From Anaerolineales bacterium (lineage in GTDB: Bacteria; Chloroflexota; Anaerolineae; Anaerolineales; E44-bin32), in NCBI GenBank assembly GCA_030642885.1, contig DAOWMX010000069.1, positions 1 to 9,252 of the forward strand: a DNA stretch of 9,252 bases, written 5' to 3'. The position numbers were made by a program, and so were the translations under genes. The notes under the pieces were generated by a model. The model worked only from the letters and a program-made list of their open reading frames with translations, ran no database searches and was not told the DNA's origin. Every line of letters starts with the position of its first letter. Within the stretch, counting starts at the first letter, position 1. Below, piece after piece: positions 1 through 6,069 of this stretch.

Positions 1-4
1 AATT

Positions 5-60
5 GCAGTCGAAGGACGCTCACGGAATCGCTCTTCGACTGCGACAAGCTTCGCTCAGAG
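5..60. repeat. REP-like intergenic repeat with inverted arms
   Basis: A 10-base arm GCAGTCGAAG (5-14) is matched by its exact reverse complement CTTCGACTGC (33-42), with an 18-base loop. The second arm runs on into a segment (43-60) containing AAGCTTCGCTCAGAG. On the opposite strand this reads CTCTGAGCGAAGCTTG, close to the TGAGCGAAG-type words common in dispersed intergenic repeats of high-GC bacteria. It lies beyond the 3' end of tpiA. The inverted repeat is seen directly; its membership of a repeat family is an inference, since only one copy is visible here. Confidence 0.45.
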
Positions 61-191
61 TGCGCCCGATCACTTTTTGAGCAGACATTCTGCCAAAACT
101 GTATTGCAGGCAAAGGCTCACAAGTTCGACGGTTACCAGCAGTATTTGAACTTTCCTGCTTTGTGTAAAAATTTTAAGCCATGCGGTTCTA

Positions 192-962
192 TCAAGAACT
201 GAGTGAGGCCTGCCTGACGAGATCCACGAATTCGGGTTTCAAACTCGCGCCGCCCACCAAGGCGCCGTCAATCTCCGGCATGGACATATACTCTGCGATG
301 TTCTCCGCGTTGACGCTGCCCCCATACTGGACTCTCACTTTCTGGGCTGCACTTTCCCCGAAGGTCTCGGCGATCGTCCCCCGAATCGTAAGACCGATAA
401 TGCTGTTTGCATCGACCGCGGTCGCCGCCTGCCCCGTCCCGATGGCCCAGATCGGCTCGTAGGCAAGTACACACGTCGAGATCTGATCCTGATCAAGCCC
501 TGTGAGTGCGGCTCTGACCTGCCCGCTCACAAATGCCTGCGTCTCGCCCGCCTCTTTTTGGGTCAAGTTTTCACCGACACAGATGATCGGCGTCAATCCG
601 TGGTTGAGTGCAGCTTGGACCTTCTTATGGATCGCTTCATCACTCTCCCCCGCCCCCCCAATCGCCCGCCTTTCGGAGTGCCCGACGATCACATACTGGC
701 ACAGTGCAGCGATCATGGGTCCAGAGATATCCCCCGTATGCGCGCCCGATTCCTCCCAGTGGATATTCTGCGCTCCAAGGCCGATCTTGTTGGCCTGGAT
801 CACCTCCGCCAGTGCAGCCAGGACGGTGAAAGGCGGACAGATAACGCGATCCACGTTTTCAATTTCATAAAGAGGTGAGCGAATTTGACGCACGAACTCC
901 AACGCCTCCTTCGCCCGGCCCAGATTCATCTTCCAGTTCCCTGCAATAATCGGTTTTCTCAT
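192..962 (-). CDS. tpiA: Triosephosphate isomerase
   Basis: This cytoplasmic enzyme interconverts dihydroxyacetone phosphate and glyceraldehyde 3-phosphate in glycolysis and gluconeogenesis. The 256-aa protein has the usual family length and every signature site. NWKMN at 9-13 holds the catalytic lysine K11. VGHSERR at 93-99 holds the electrophilic histidine H95. AYEPIWAIGTG at 167-177 holds the catalytic glutamate E169 and the mobile phosphate-gripping loop 6. YGGSV at 213-217 and GALVGGASL at 233-241 form the rest of the phosphate site. The ATG start is supported by GAGG at 973-970 with good spacing. No pgk, gap or other glycolytic gene lies beside it here, so it appears to be transcribed alone or with genes beyond position 1. 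The gene is intact, with no missing residues. Confidence 0.97.
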   Translation of the reverse strand: MRKPIIAGNWKMNLGRAKEALEFVRQIRSPLYEIENVDRVICPPFTVLAALAEVIQANKIGLGAQNIHWEESGAHTGDISGPMIAALCQYVIVGHSERRAIGGAGESDEAIHKKVQAALNHGLTPIICVGENLTQKEAGETQAFVSGQVRAALTGLDQDQISTCVLAYEPIWAIGTGQAATAVDANSIIGLTIRGTIAETFGESAAQKVRVQYGGSVNAENIAEYMSMPEIDGALVGGASLKPEFVDLVRQASLSS

Positions 963-981
963 GTCAAATCCTCAAGTAGCT

Positions 982-1009
982 GTTATATCTCGACGATTTT
1001 TCCCAGTAA
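982..1009 (-). promoter_or_regulatory. Candidate tpiA promoter
   Basis: On the minus strand, TTACTG (1009-1004) and TATAAC (987-982) are separated by 16 bases. Transcription would start near 975, giving a very short leader that would barely include the GAGG at 973-970. The -10 match is good and the -35 is moderate. Confidence 0.35.
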
Positions 1010-1045
1010 CTACTCAAGTCTGCCGCAAGAGACCTGAGCAGTTAC
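1006..1045. promoter_or_regulatory. Imperfect inverted repeat upstream of tpiA
   Basis: GTAACTACTCA (1006-1016) and TGAGCAGTTAC (1035-1045) are inverted copies with 10 of 11 bases matching and an 18-base gap. The left arm overlaps the candidate -35 box of tpiA. This could be a regulator site or a fold in an upstream transcript; nothing in the sequence identifies a binding protein. Confidence 0.3.
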
Positions 1046-1221
1046 ATATGCGCTATGATAACCTGAGTGCCGATTCTAATCCAGCCAGGCTAAGATGCCA
1101 TACCCAATTCATCAGAAAACAACTGGTTATTGGTTGTTAATTAATGACCTTCCTATCAACAAGCGGTGTGGCATTCTAGTGATCTATTATGATTTCGTGG
1201 GTCGATAAAGGAGCGTATGAT

Positions 1222-1563
1222 TTAATCCAAATCTAGTGAGATCTTTAAAGCATCTTTGATCCGAGCTAACATATCACCGGATACCACACCGATTCGTTTT
1301 ACTAACCGACGCTCAGAAACCGACCTTACCTGAAATGTATCTGCGGACGATTTCTTAGCGAGTCCATTCTCCTCATCCTTTTCAATTGGTACATGCCAGG
1401 AGGCACTGAGAAATGCGGTATTCCAATCTGTTACGGGCACAATGATCTTTAACGGCAATCGCCCAATCGCATCGTTGCCAACAAGAATACATGGGCGGGT
1501 CTTCTTAATTTCCGCACCGACTGTCGGGTCAAGATTAATGATCCAGACTTCGCCCATTTTCAT
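1222..1563 (-). CDS. MazF/PemK-family mRNA interferase toxin
   Basis: This is the toxin of a type II toxin-antitoxin pair; the family cleaves RNA at short sequences in the cytoplasm and is blocked by its partner antitoxin. The 113-aa protein has the normal MazF/PemK length. It begins with the family opening GEVWIINLDPTVGAEIKKTR (4-23), whose final R23 with P24 is the conserved catalytic-site RP. The middle strand IIVPVT (40-45) and the motif S-S-A-D-T-F-Q-V-R-S-V (72-82), followed by RRL, are also typical. The ATG overlaps the antitoxin stop codon as ATGA (1563-1560), so translation of the two is coupled. GAGG lies 7 bases upstream, inside the antitoxin gene. A second ATG two codons in is possible but less favoured. 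The RNA sequence it cuts cannot be read from the protein. Confidence 0.93.
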   Translation of the reverse strand: MKMGEVWIINLDPTVGAEIKKTRPCILVGNDAIGRLPLKIIVPVTDWNTAFLSASWHVPIEKDEENGLAKKSSADTFQVRSVSERRLVKRIGVVSGDMLARIKDALKISLDLD

Positions 1564-1814
1564 GCAAAGTCCTCAGTATCAAGCGATGAGAAAGCAGTTA
1601 GCTCTTTATCGGTCTCGTATATGTGTGCGACTGCTTCAGCTGCTGCAGCCAAGATTTCATCTTGCGTACGCGCACATTCTCTCTCAACTGCCAGTCTAAC
1701 AAAAGCAGATTTTGAGAGATCACGTTTCTTTGCAGACTCAGTAAGACATTTATCCAAATACTCAGAGACCATAATATTGAGACGAGTCGTTTTGTTTGCG
1801 TCTTCGGTTACCAA
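1560..1814 (-). CDS. Ribbon-helix-helix-like antitoxin, partner of MazF-like toxin
   Basis: This small DNA-binding antitoxin is expected to neutralise the downstream MazF-like toxin and repress its own promoter. From the chosen TTG start (1814-1812) it is 84 aa. The N-terminal part, NKTTRLNIMVSEYLDKCL, followed by KKRDLSKSAFVRLAVEREC, fits a CopG/ribbon-helix-helix pattern: a short basic strand, then two amphipathic helices. The acidic C-terminal tail (ETDKELTAFSSLDTEDFA) would be the toxin-binding part. The TTG is preferred because GGAGG (1825-1821) sits 6 bases upstream. The reading frame stays open further up, to a TTG at 1862, but that codon lies in the likely -35 box and has no ribosome site. 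Classical MazE partners are AbrB-like, so the ribbon-helix-helix partner is a less common pairing. Confidence 0.85.
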   Translation of the reverse strand: MVTEDANKTTRLNIMVSEYLDKCLTESAKKRDLSKSAFVRLAVERECARTQDEILAAAAEAVAHIYETDKELTAFSSLDTEDFA

Positions 1815-1833
1815 GATGCGCCTCCATATTGGG

Positions 1834-1862
1834 TTATTATTATGCGCATATATATTGTACAA
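1834..1862 (-). promoter_or_regulatory. Toxin-antitoxin promoter with palindromic operator candidates
   Basis: On the minus strand TTGTAC (1862-1857) and TAATAA (1839-1834) have a 17-base spacer. The predicted transcript starts just before the GGAGG of the antitoxin. Two perfect palindromes lie in the promoter: TTGTACAA (1855-1862) over the -35 box and TATGCGCATA (1841-1850) in the spacer. Such positions suit autorepression by the antitoxin-toxin complex. The palindromes are seen directly; their use as operators is inferred. Confidence 0.5.
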
Positions 1863-1951
1863 GTTTGTTATACTAGCAACATGGTACTGTATTCCTATGT
1901 TAACTTTCCTTTCTTCGTATTACCGAAAACAGAAATTGGATCATAAATTGT

Positions 1952-1981
1952 AGGGGTCGACCCGTGTGTCAGCCCACCCCT
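1952..1981. repeat. Degenerate hairpin repeat
   Basis: AGGGGT (1952-1957) pairs exactly with ACCCCT (1976-1981). Inside, GGGTCGAC (1954-1961) pairs imperfectly with GTCAGCCC (1968-1975), and GGGTCGACCC (1954-1963) is itself a perfect palindrome. The pattern looks like a decayed copy of a short G-rich intergenic repeat. It sits 22 bases before the stronger hairpin at 2004. Confidence 0.45.
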
Positions 1982-2003
1982 CTAAAACAACCATTAAATC
2001 CCC

Positions 2004-2036
2004 AACCTCCCGCAGGTTTTGAACCTGCGGGAGGTT
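2004..2036. repeat. Perfect 15-bp-arm hairpin, REP-like element or terminator
   Basis: AACCTCCCGCAGGTT (2004-2018) and AACCTGCGGGAGGTT (2022-2036) are exact inverted copies around a 3-base loop TTG. A perfect 15-bp GC-rich stem is far beyond chance in intergenic DNA. It has no U-rich run on either side, and no gene ends close by on either strand (the toxin-antitoxin pair starts at 1814 and runs away from it). A dispersed palindromic repeat is therefore more likely than an intrinsic terminator. Confidence 0.7.
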
Positions 2037-2300
2037 AACGTGCAGGCCTCAATAATTTGGCTGCGCCCGAAACCGGAAGCAGACCTTCCTGACTCCACAT
2101 AGCGCGGAAGCGATGCAAGACACACCCTGAATAGATCAACTGCAGGATATTGGAGTACTCAATCGGAGTACGACGTGTAATAAATTGGTTCCGACAAACA
2201 CTAGATTCCACAACGGAGGTATACAAGGCTATGTCACCTTTCCACAGTAATATGAAGTAGAACTATTTATGATTTATATGGCACATCTGAAAATTCCCTC
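2037..2300. other. Stretch without a supported gene
   Basis: Between the hairpin and the arsR-type promoter I see no convincing gene. One minus-strand open frame (2035-2226) of 63 codons has no recognisable domain and its 3' end runs into the hairpin arm. The stretch may hold decayed coding sequence, but no family can be named. Confidence 0.4.
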
Positions 2301-2329
2301 TTGACATCAACAGAACAGGATGCTACATT
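2301..2329 (+). promoter_or_regulatory. Sigma-70-type promoter of the regulator/exporter cassette
   Basis: TTGACA (2301-2306) is a perfect -35 consensus. A spacer of exactly 17 bases leads to TACATT (2324-2329), a fair -10 box. Transcription would start near 2336, giving a leader of about 57 bases before the regulator ATG. Confidence 0.75.
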
Positions 2330-2357
2330 ATGCATGTTACCCGATTATGCGGGTTAT
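2327..2357 (+). promoter_or_regulatory. Tandem direct repeats over the -10 and start region, candidate operator
   Basis: ATTATGCATGTTAC (2327-2340) is followed 17 bases later by ATTATGCGGGTTAT (2344-2357), matching at 11 of 14 positions. A small inverted repeat ACCCG/CGGGT (2339-2343 and 2350-2354) lies across the second copy. The repeats cover the -10 box and the predicted start point, a place where a bound repressor would block transcription. The downstream ArsR-type protein is the obvious candidate to bind; this is inferred. Confidence 0.45.
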
Positions 2358-2392
2358 CGCTATAAACATTTATTTACCTAACGGAGAAGGAA

Positions 2393-3490
2393 ATGCCCAC
2401 TCTTGAGAGCGAACTCATTCTTACCCCGGAGAAGAAGGGGGTCCAGGTAGCGATCGAACCAGCTGTGAACGCGCTTGGCAGTCTTCTCTTCCTTAGCAGG
2501 GTTGACATCTACTCCGGACTCGATCCCTGGGTTGTGAAGACAGCCGCCTCCCTGGATGAGAAATTGCTGCGGGCAAATCTGGTCGTGATGCAAGGGCTCT
2601 TTTACGCCTGGGAGCCCGACAGGAGCTGGCCCTCCTTCATGTCCTATGTTGACCATCTTGAGGCCACAGACCCGTTGGTGCTTCGAGATCGCCTACTCGA
2701 TACGTATACCGAACTTCCGTGCAAGAAGGAGAACGACATTGTTGTCGATCCAATCTCCAAGGACGAGCTTCTCTCTGACTTCACTACGTTCATCGCCTAC
2801 CTGCGGTCGAAATTCGGGGAAGAACATGTGGATGAAACCATCGAAGAAGAAGCCTACTATCTTCTCTTAAAACCCAAGAAAATGCGCTCTTATATCGTCT
2901 CTCATTTCCGCACAATGTGGACCGAGGTTCTCGAGGCTGAATGGGAGAGAGTGTACCCGCTCATTAAGGAGTCTGCCCTCGCCTTTCAAAAGGTGGACTT
3001 TAACCGGATGACTCCACAAGAAGCTGTGCGATACATCACCGGTCAAACCGACGATAAGCTAGGTTGGCTGATCGAGAAAAGCAGCCGCTTGGTCTTCATC
3101 CCCACCACCCACAGCGGACCTTATTCTTACCCCTTCTTATCCGAGGACATCGGGTGGATCTTGTTCAACGCCCGGCTTCCTGAGGGATTGCCCGACAGCG
3201 CATCCGTGCTCAGCCGTACCGAACTACTGGTCCGCCTCACTGCACTTGCGGACGAAACTCGCCTGAGCATCCTCGCCATCACCAATGAGCGCGGGCAGAT
3301 TTGTTCACAAGAGCTGATCGACATCCTGCAAATGAGTCAATCATCCGTATCCCGACATCTCAGGCAGCTATCCGCATCGGGCTTTCTGCGAGTGCACAGA
3401 ACGGAAGCGGGAAAGTGCTATACACAAAATCCAGAAAGGCTTAAGGATACGCTGCGCGCGCTTGAATTATTGTTCAGCGAAAGGTCATGA
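2393..3490 (+). CDS. Long ArsR-type winged-helix regulator with large N-terminal domain
   Basis: This is a transcription regulator, probably controlling its own cassette and the MFS exporter downstream. The 365-aa protein has its DNA-binding domain at the C-terminus. LLVRLTALADETRLSILAI (278-296) is the ArsR entry helix with its typical ALADETRL core. SQELIDILQMSQSSVSRHL (305-323) is the helix-turn-helix, with the recognition helix around SQSSVSRHLRQL. The wing follows at about 330-345 (FLRVHRTEAGKCY). The 275 residues ahead of it match no domain I can name; ordinary ArsR proteins are about 100 aa, so this part probably senses a ligand or mediates dimerisation. The classical metal-site motif ELCVCDL is absent, with QICSQELI in its place, so classical metal sensing is not supported. 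The ATG is set by GGAGAAGG just upstream. Confidence 0.85.
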   Translation: MPTLESELILTPEKKGVQVAIEPAVNALGSLLFLSRVDIYSGLDPWVVKTAASLDEKLLRANLVVMQGLFYAWEPDRSWPSFMSYVDHLEATDPLVLRDRLLDTYTELPCKKENDIVVDPISKDELLSDFTTFIAYLRSKFGEEHVDETIEEEAYYLLLKPKKMRSYIVSHFRTMWTEVLEAEWERVYPLIKESALAFQKVDFNRMTPQEAVRYITGQTDDKLGWLIEKSSRLVFIPTTHSGPYSYPFLSEDIGWILFNARLPEGLPDSASVLSRTELLVRLTALADETRLSILAITNERGQICSQELIDILQMSQSSVSRHLRQLSASGFLRVHRTEAGKCYTQNPERLKDTLRALELLFSERS

Positions 3491-3529
3491 TTTAAATAAA
3501 CAGCAAACTTGTCAAAGGAGAATATGAAG

Positions 3530-3766
3530 ATGCACCCAACAGGACGTGATTTCATCGCCGCGGAATACCGAAGAGAAGACATGATGAAGCGGGCGGAGAT
3601 GGATCTCCTGATCCGGATTGCCCATATCAATACATCTAATCAAGCGCCGATCCACCAGCGAATGCTTGTGAGATTTGGAACCTGGTTAGAACAACTTGGC
3701 TGCCGCTTGAAATCTCACTACATGGAAGTCGCAGATCTTGAAATTCGGAGCACTACAGTCTCATGA
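3530..3766 (+). CDS. Small unrecognised protein between regulator and exporter
   Basis: I do not recognise a family. From the ATG at 3530 the product is 78 aa, basic and amphipathic, with no signal peptide or clear membrane helix. It starts MHPTGRDFIAAEYRREDMMK and has a helical middle (RAEMDLLIRIAHI) followed by HQRMLVRFGTWLEQLG. AAAGGAG (3514-3520) lies 9 bases before this ATG; another ATG at 3524 is only 3 bases from it, and a TTG at 3509 precedes it, so both are less likely. It lies 39 bases after the regulator stop and about 60 before the MFS gene, on the same strand, so it is probably co-transcribed. An accessory role to the regulator or exporter is possible but cannot be shown. Confidence 0.6.
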   Translation: MHPTGRDFIAAEYRREDMMKRAEMDLLIRIAHINTSNQAPIHQRMLVRFGTWLEQLGCRLKSHYMEVADLEIRSTTVS

Positions 3767-3827
3767 ATCACGCTGCATAGCTGGGGATCTTGCAGCATCA
3801 TTTCTGTGAAAAGTGAGGGTTAAAACC

Positions 3828-5069
3828 TTGATCTTCAAACGGCAATACTGGCGTCTGCGGTCAGTCTTCAACGAATATCCTCGCCATTTCTGGACTCTGC
3901 TCATTGCGACCTTCATCGATCGTGTAGGCGGCGCGATCCTATTCCCCTTCTTCACGCTTTACATCACACAGAAATTCGGCGTGGGGATGACAACCGTCGG
4001 CATGATCTTCGGGACCTTCGCAGTGACGGGAATGATCGGCAGCACAATTGGCGGCGCCCTGGCGGATCGATTGGGGCGCAAACCCTTGATCCTTTTCGGC
4101 CTTGTGGTGAGTGCGGTCTCGAGCGTATGGTTGGGGTTGGTTAATGAACTCGAACTGTTCTTCGCTGGCGCAATCTTTGTTGGGCTATTCACAAATATCG
4201 GCGGGCCTGCACGACAGGCAATGATCGCGGACATTCTTCCGGAAGAGCAGCGCGCGCAAGGATTCGCTATCTTCCGTGTAGTCGCGAATCTAGCAGTGGC
4301 GATTGGACCCGCGATTGGCGGCTTCCTCGCCTCTCGATCCTATTTAGCGCTATTCTTGACAGACGCAACAATAAGCATTTTCGTCGCCATCCTGCTCTTC
4401 ATTATCCTACCGGAAACGCAGATCGCCTCCAAATCTCAGGAGAAGGAGAGTATGGGCCAGACCTTCGGGGGGTATGCGACCGTACTCCGCGATAGTTTCT
4501 TCATGTTCTTCTGGCTCGCATCCGCCCTTTCTGCAATGGTATACATCCAGATGAACAGCACACTCGCAGTCTTCCTCAGAGATGTCCATAGTGTTAGCTT
4601 GCAAGGTTTCGGCGCGATCATGAGCTTAAATGCGAGCATGGTTGTGATACTTCAGTTTTACATCAGCCGCCGTTATGCAAAGTATCCCGAATTAGCGGTC
4701 ATCACCTTGGGAGCGCTCCTGAACGCTGTCGGATTCGCACTCTATGGCTTCGTCGCCACCTATGGACTTTTCCTGCTGGCGATGGCCATCATAACCATCG
4801 GGGAGATGCTCTGGGCGCCAGTTTCACAATCGATCGTGGCCCGCCTTGCGCCAGACGATATGCGCGGCCGCTATATGGCGATGTATGGATTCAGTTGGGC
4901 AGTCCCCTTCGCTGTCGGCCCTCTGCTTGCGGGCCTGGTTATGGACAATCTTGACCCCAACTGGGTGTGGTATGCCGGCGGTATCATAGGCCTGATCTCC
5001 GCAGCGATGTACGCTTTGATATTCATTCGATCGTTTCGCAAAGAAAAATTAGCGGCGGTCGCTGATTAG
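3828..5069 (+). CDS. MFS drug/metabolite exporter
   Basis: This is an inner-membrane secondary transporter of the major facilitator superfamily, most like proton-coupled multidrug efflux pumps of the 12-helix type. From the TTG at 3828 it is 413 aa, a normal length. The loop between helices 2 and 3 carries the MFS signature GGALADRLGRK (about residues 75-85), and TFIDRVGG in helix 1 is usual in this group. Helix 5 has NLAVAIGPAIGGFL, an antiporter-type glycine/proline pattern, and helix 6 ends with LPETQ. The remaining helices are evenly spread to the C-terminus. Start choice: GAGGG (3815-3819) lies 8 bases before the TTG, while an in-frame GTG at 3813, adding five residues, has no ribosome site and overlaps that motif. 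Position behind an ArsR-type regulator suggests inducible efflux; the substrate is unknown. Confidence 0.88.
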   Translation: MIFKRQYWRLRSVFNEYPRHFWTLLIATFIDRVGGAILFPFFTLYITQKFGVGMTTVGMIFGTFAVTGMIGSTIGGALADRLGRKPLILFGLVVSAVSSVWLGLVNELELFFAGAIFVGLFTNIGGPARQAMIADILPEEQRAQGFAIFRVVANLAVAIGPAIGGFLASRSYLALFLTDATISIFVAILLFIILPETQIASKSQEKESMGQTFGGYATVLRDSFFMFFWLASALSAMVYIQMNSTLAVFLRDVHSVSLQGFGAIMSLNASMVVILQFYISRRYAKYPELAVITLGALLNAVGFALYGFVATYGLFLLAMAIITIGEMLWAPVSQSIVARLAPDDMRGRYMAMYGFSWAVPFAVGPLLAGLVMDNLDPNWVWYAGGIIGLISAAMYALIFIRSFRKEKLAAVAD

Positions 5070-5123
5070 TTCTCAATATATCCCTTTCAGGCTCTGGCGA
5101 GAGTTTCATCTCCTACTAGTTTT

Positions 5124-5435
5124 TTATCGGTAGCCCGCTGGAGTGTAGACGCGGACTTCTTTCTCAAGGCGTTCGTTAAGACGATCCTTCTCCACTTCGA
5201 GGTCGTAGCGCGCCTGCAATCGCAGCCAGAATCCTTCTGACAAGCCAAAAAAACGCTCAAGCCTTAACGCTGTGTCAGGAGATACCCTACGCTTGCCGTG
5301 GACAATCTCATTAATTCGTCGAGGGGACACACTGATATCCTTTGCGAGCCGATACTGGCTAACCCCCATAGGCTTGAGGAATTCCTCGAGGAGGATTTCT
5401 CCAGGATGGATTGGCTCTAGTTTTTCTTCATTCAT
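5124..5435 (-). CDS. higA: HigA-family antitoxin (XRE helix-turn-helix)
   Basis: This antitoxin neutralises HigB and represses the pair's promoter. The 103-aa length is normal. It opens with the family block KLEPIHPGEILLEEFLKPMG (5-24), followed by the helix-turn-helix VSQYRLAKDISVSPRRINEI (25-44) and HGKRRVSPDTALRLERFFGL (46-65), with the closing motif FWLRLQARYDLE (69-80). It begins 3 bases after the toxin stop, with GGGAG inside the toxin's last codons as its ribosome site, so the two are translated from one message with the toxin first. That order is normal for higBA and reversed relative to most toxin-antitoxin pairs. It converges with the MFS gene, ending 54 bases away from it. Confidence 0.95.
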   Translation of the reverse strand: MNEEKLEPIHPGEILLEEFLKPMGVSQYRLAKDISVSPRRINEIVHGKRRVSPDTALRLERFFGLSEGFWLRLQARYDLEVEKDRLNERLEKEVRVYTPAGYR

Positions 5436-5438
5436 CGC

Positions 5439-5726
5439 TCACTCCCTGTGATAATCGACGATTTCAACATCGTACGCATCGCATTTACTCCATACAAAGC
5501 AAATCCGCCAGCGCTGGTTGATTCGGATGCTATGCTGTCCTTTCCTATTACCGACGAGTTTCTCAAGATGGTTTCCGGGTGGAACACGCAGATCATCCAG
5601 CGCTCTGGCAACATTGAGGACCTCCAGCTTGCGGCGTGCGTTTCGCTGGATCTCCGGTGGAAGCTTTCGAGAGAATTGACGGTTGAAGATCCTCTCAGTT
5701 TCCTTGTCCGCAAAACTCCTGATCAC
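5439..5726 (-). CDS. higB: HigB toxin (RelE-like mRNA interferase)
   Basis: HigB toxins bind the ribosome and cut mRNA during translation. From the GTG at 5726 the protein is 95 aa, close to the family's usual 92. It begins MIRSFADKETERIF, the normal HigB opening, and carries the hallmark C-terminal half LRVPPGNHLEKLVGNRKGQH (46-65), then IRINQRWRICFVW (67-79) and DVEIVDYH (86-93). Basic residues R61, K62, R68 and R72, with the final YH, mark the catalytic region. The open frame extends upstream to an ATG at 5735 and a TTG at 5762, but these lie in the -10 and -35 boxes of the predicted promoter. The GTG is therefore favoured and would sit at the first bases of the transcript. No ribosome-binding sequence precedes any of these starts. 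Confidence 0.92.
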   Translation of the reverse strand: MIRSFADKETERIFNRQFSRKLPPEIQRNARRKLEVLNVARALDDLRVPPGNHLEKLVGNRKGQHSIRINQRWRICFVWSKCDAYDVEIVDYHRE

Positions 5727-5733
5727 AAACAAC

Positions 5734-5769
5734 ATAATAACGCTTATCGTTAATAACGTCAAGCGTTAT
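5734..5769 (-). promoter_or_regulatory. higBA promoter embedded in an inverted-repeat operator
   Basis: On the minus strand TTGACG (5762-5757) and TATTAT (5739-5734) are separated by exactly 17 bases, a near-consensus promoter. ATAACGCTT (5737-5745) and AAGCGTTAT (5761-5769) are exact inverted 9-base copies lying on the -10 and -35 boxes. A third palindrome, CGTTAATAACG (5748-5758), fills the spacer. This is the expected shape of a HigA autorepression site; binding itself is inferred. Confidence 0.75.
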
Positions 5770-5858
5770 CAATGGGTGTTGATGCAAATATGATTATTTG
5801 TTCTGCGGGCTATCTATATGCTAATCGGCGCCTCCTATTGACGCCGCTAAGCGCGAAT

Positions 5859-5889
5859 CGGATTCCCCCATTCCCCACGGGGCAATCCG
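5859..5889. repeat. Hairpin in the region ahead of the cytochrome operon
   Basis: CGGATTCCCCC (5859-5869) and GGGGCAATCCG (5879-5889) pair at 10 of 11 positions around a 9-base loop. A G-run and a purine-rich stretch follow, with no U-tract on the plus strand. It may be a dispersed repeat or a folded leader. The rest of 5770-6069 holds no gene I can support. Confidence 0.45.
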
Positions 5890-5959
5890 AGGGGGGTCAA
5901 AGAGCATCCCCCTCCAAAATAAAGCCCGAAGGACATTCCTCCCCTATCTATATGAGCCT

Positions 5960-5989
5960 TTTCACTATCTTTTACGCTCTGAGTAAAAT
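5960..5989 (+). promoter_or_regulatory. Weak candidate promoter of the cytochrome bc operon
   Basis: TAAAAT (5984-5989) is a fair -10 box, with TTTCAC (5960-5965) 18 bases upstream as a poor -35. A second weak option is TTTACG (5971-5976) with TACAAA (5994-5999), spacer 17. Some promoter is needed in this gap because the gene upstream is divergent, but the choice is uncertain. Confidence 0.25.
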
Positions 5990-6069
5990 ATCGTACAAAT
6001 CATGCCCACATTGCGGTATTCCGTTGTTTTAAGGGTTGCTAAAACGGCAAATTAAATCCGGAGGTGAGA

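Noticed and set aside
75..98. Hairpin TTTTG-GCAGA/TCTGC-CAAAA with one bulged base, downstream of tpiA
   Set aside because: No U-rich tail on either strand and about 95 bases from the tpiA stop, so it is weak as an intrinsic terminator.
502..878. Long open frames opposite tpiA
   Set aside because: They are antisense to a complete, well-conserved gene and have no recognisable domains.
1118..1138. AACAAC/GTTGTT inverted repeat near 1130
   Set aside because: Six-base arms with a 9-base loop in AT-rich DNA are within chance, and no gene end or promoter clearly uses it.
2035..2226. Minus-strand open frame of 63 codons
   Set aside because: No known domain, no clear ribosome site, and its end falls in the hairpin arm. 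Treated as non-coding or decayed sequence.
5092..5103. CTCT/AGAG hairpin between the convergent MFS and higA genes
   Set aside because: The 4-bp stem is too short to call a terminator with confidence.
5772..6032. Plus-strand open frame of 86 codons with a CPHC motif near its end
   Set aside because: It has no supporting ribosome site, low-complexity content, and runs through the hairpin at 5859-5889. A lone CxxC pair does not make a zinc ribbon.
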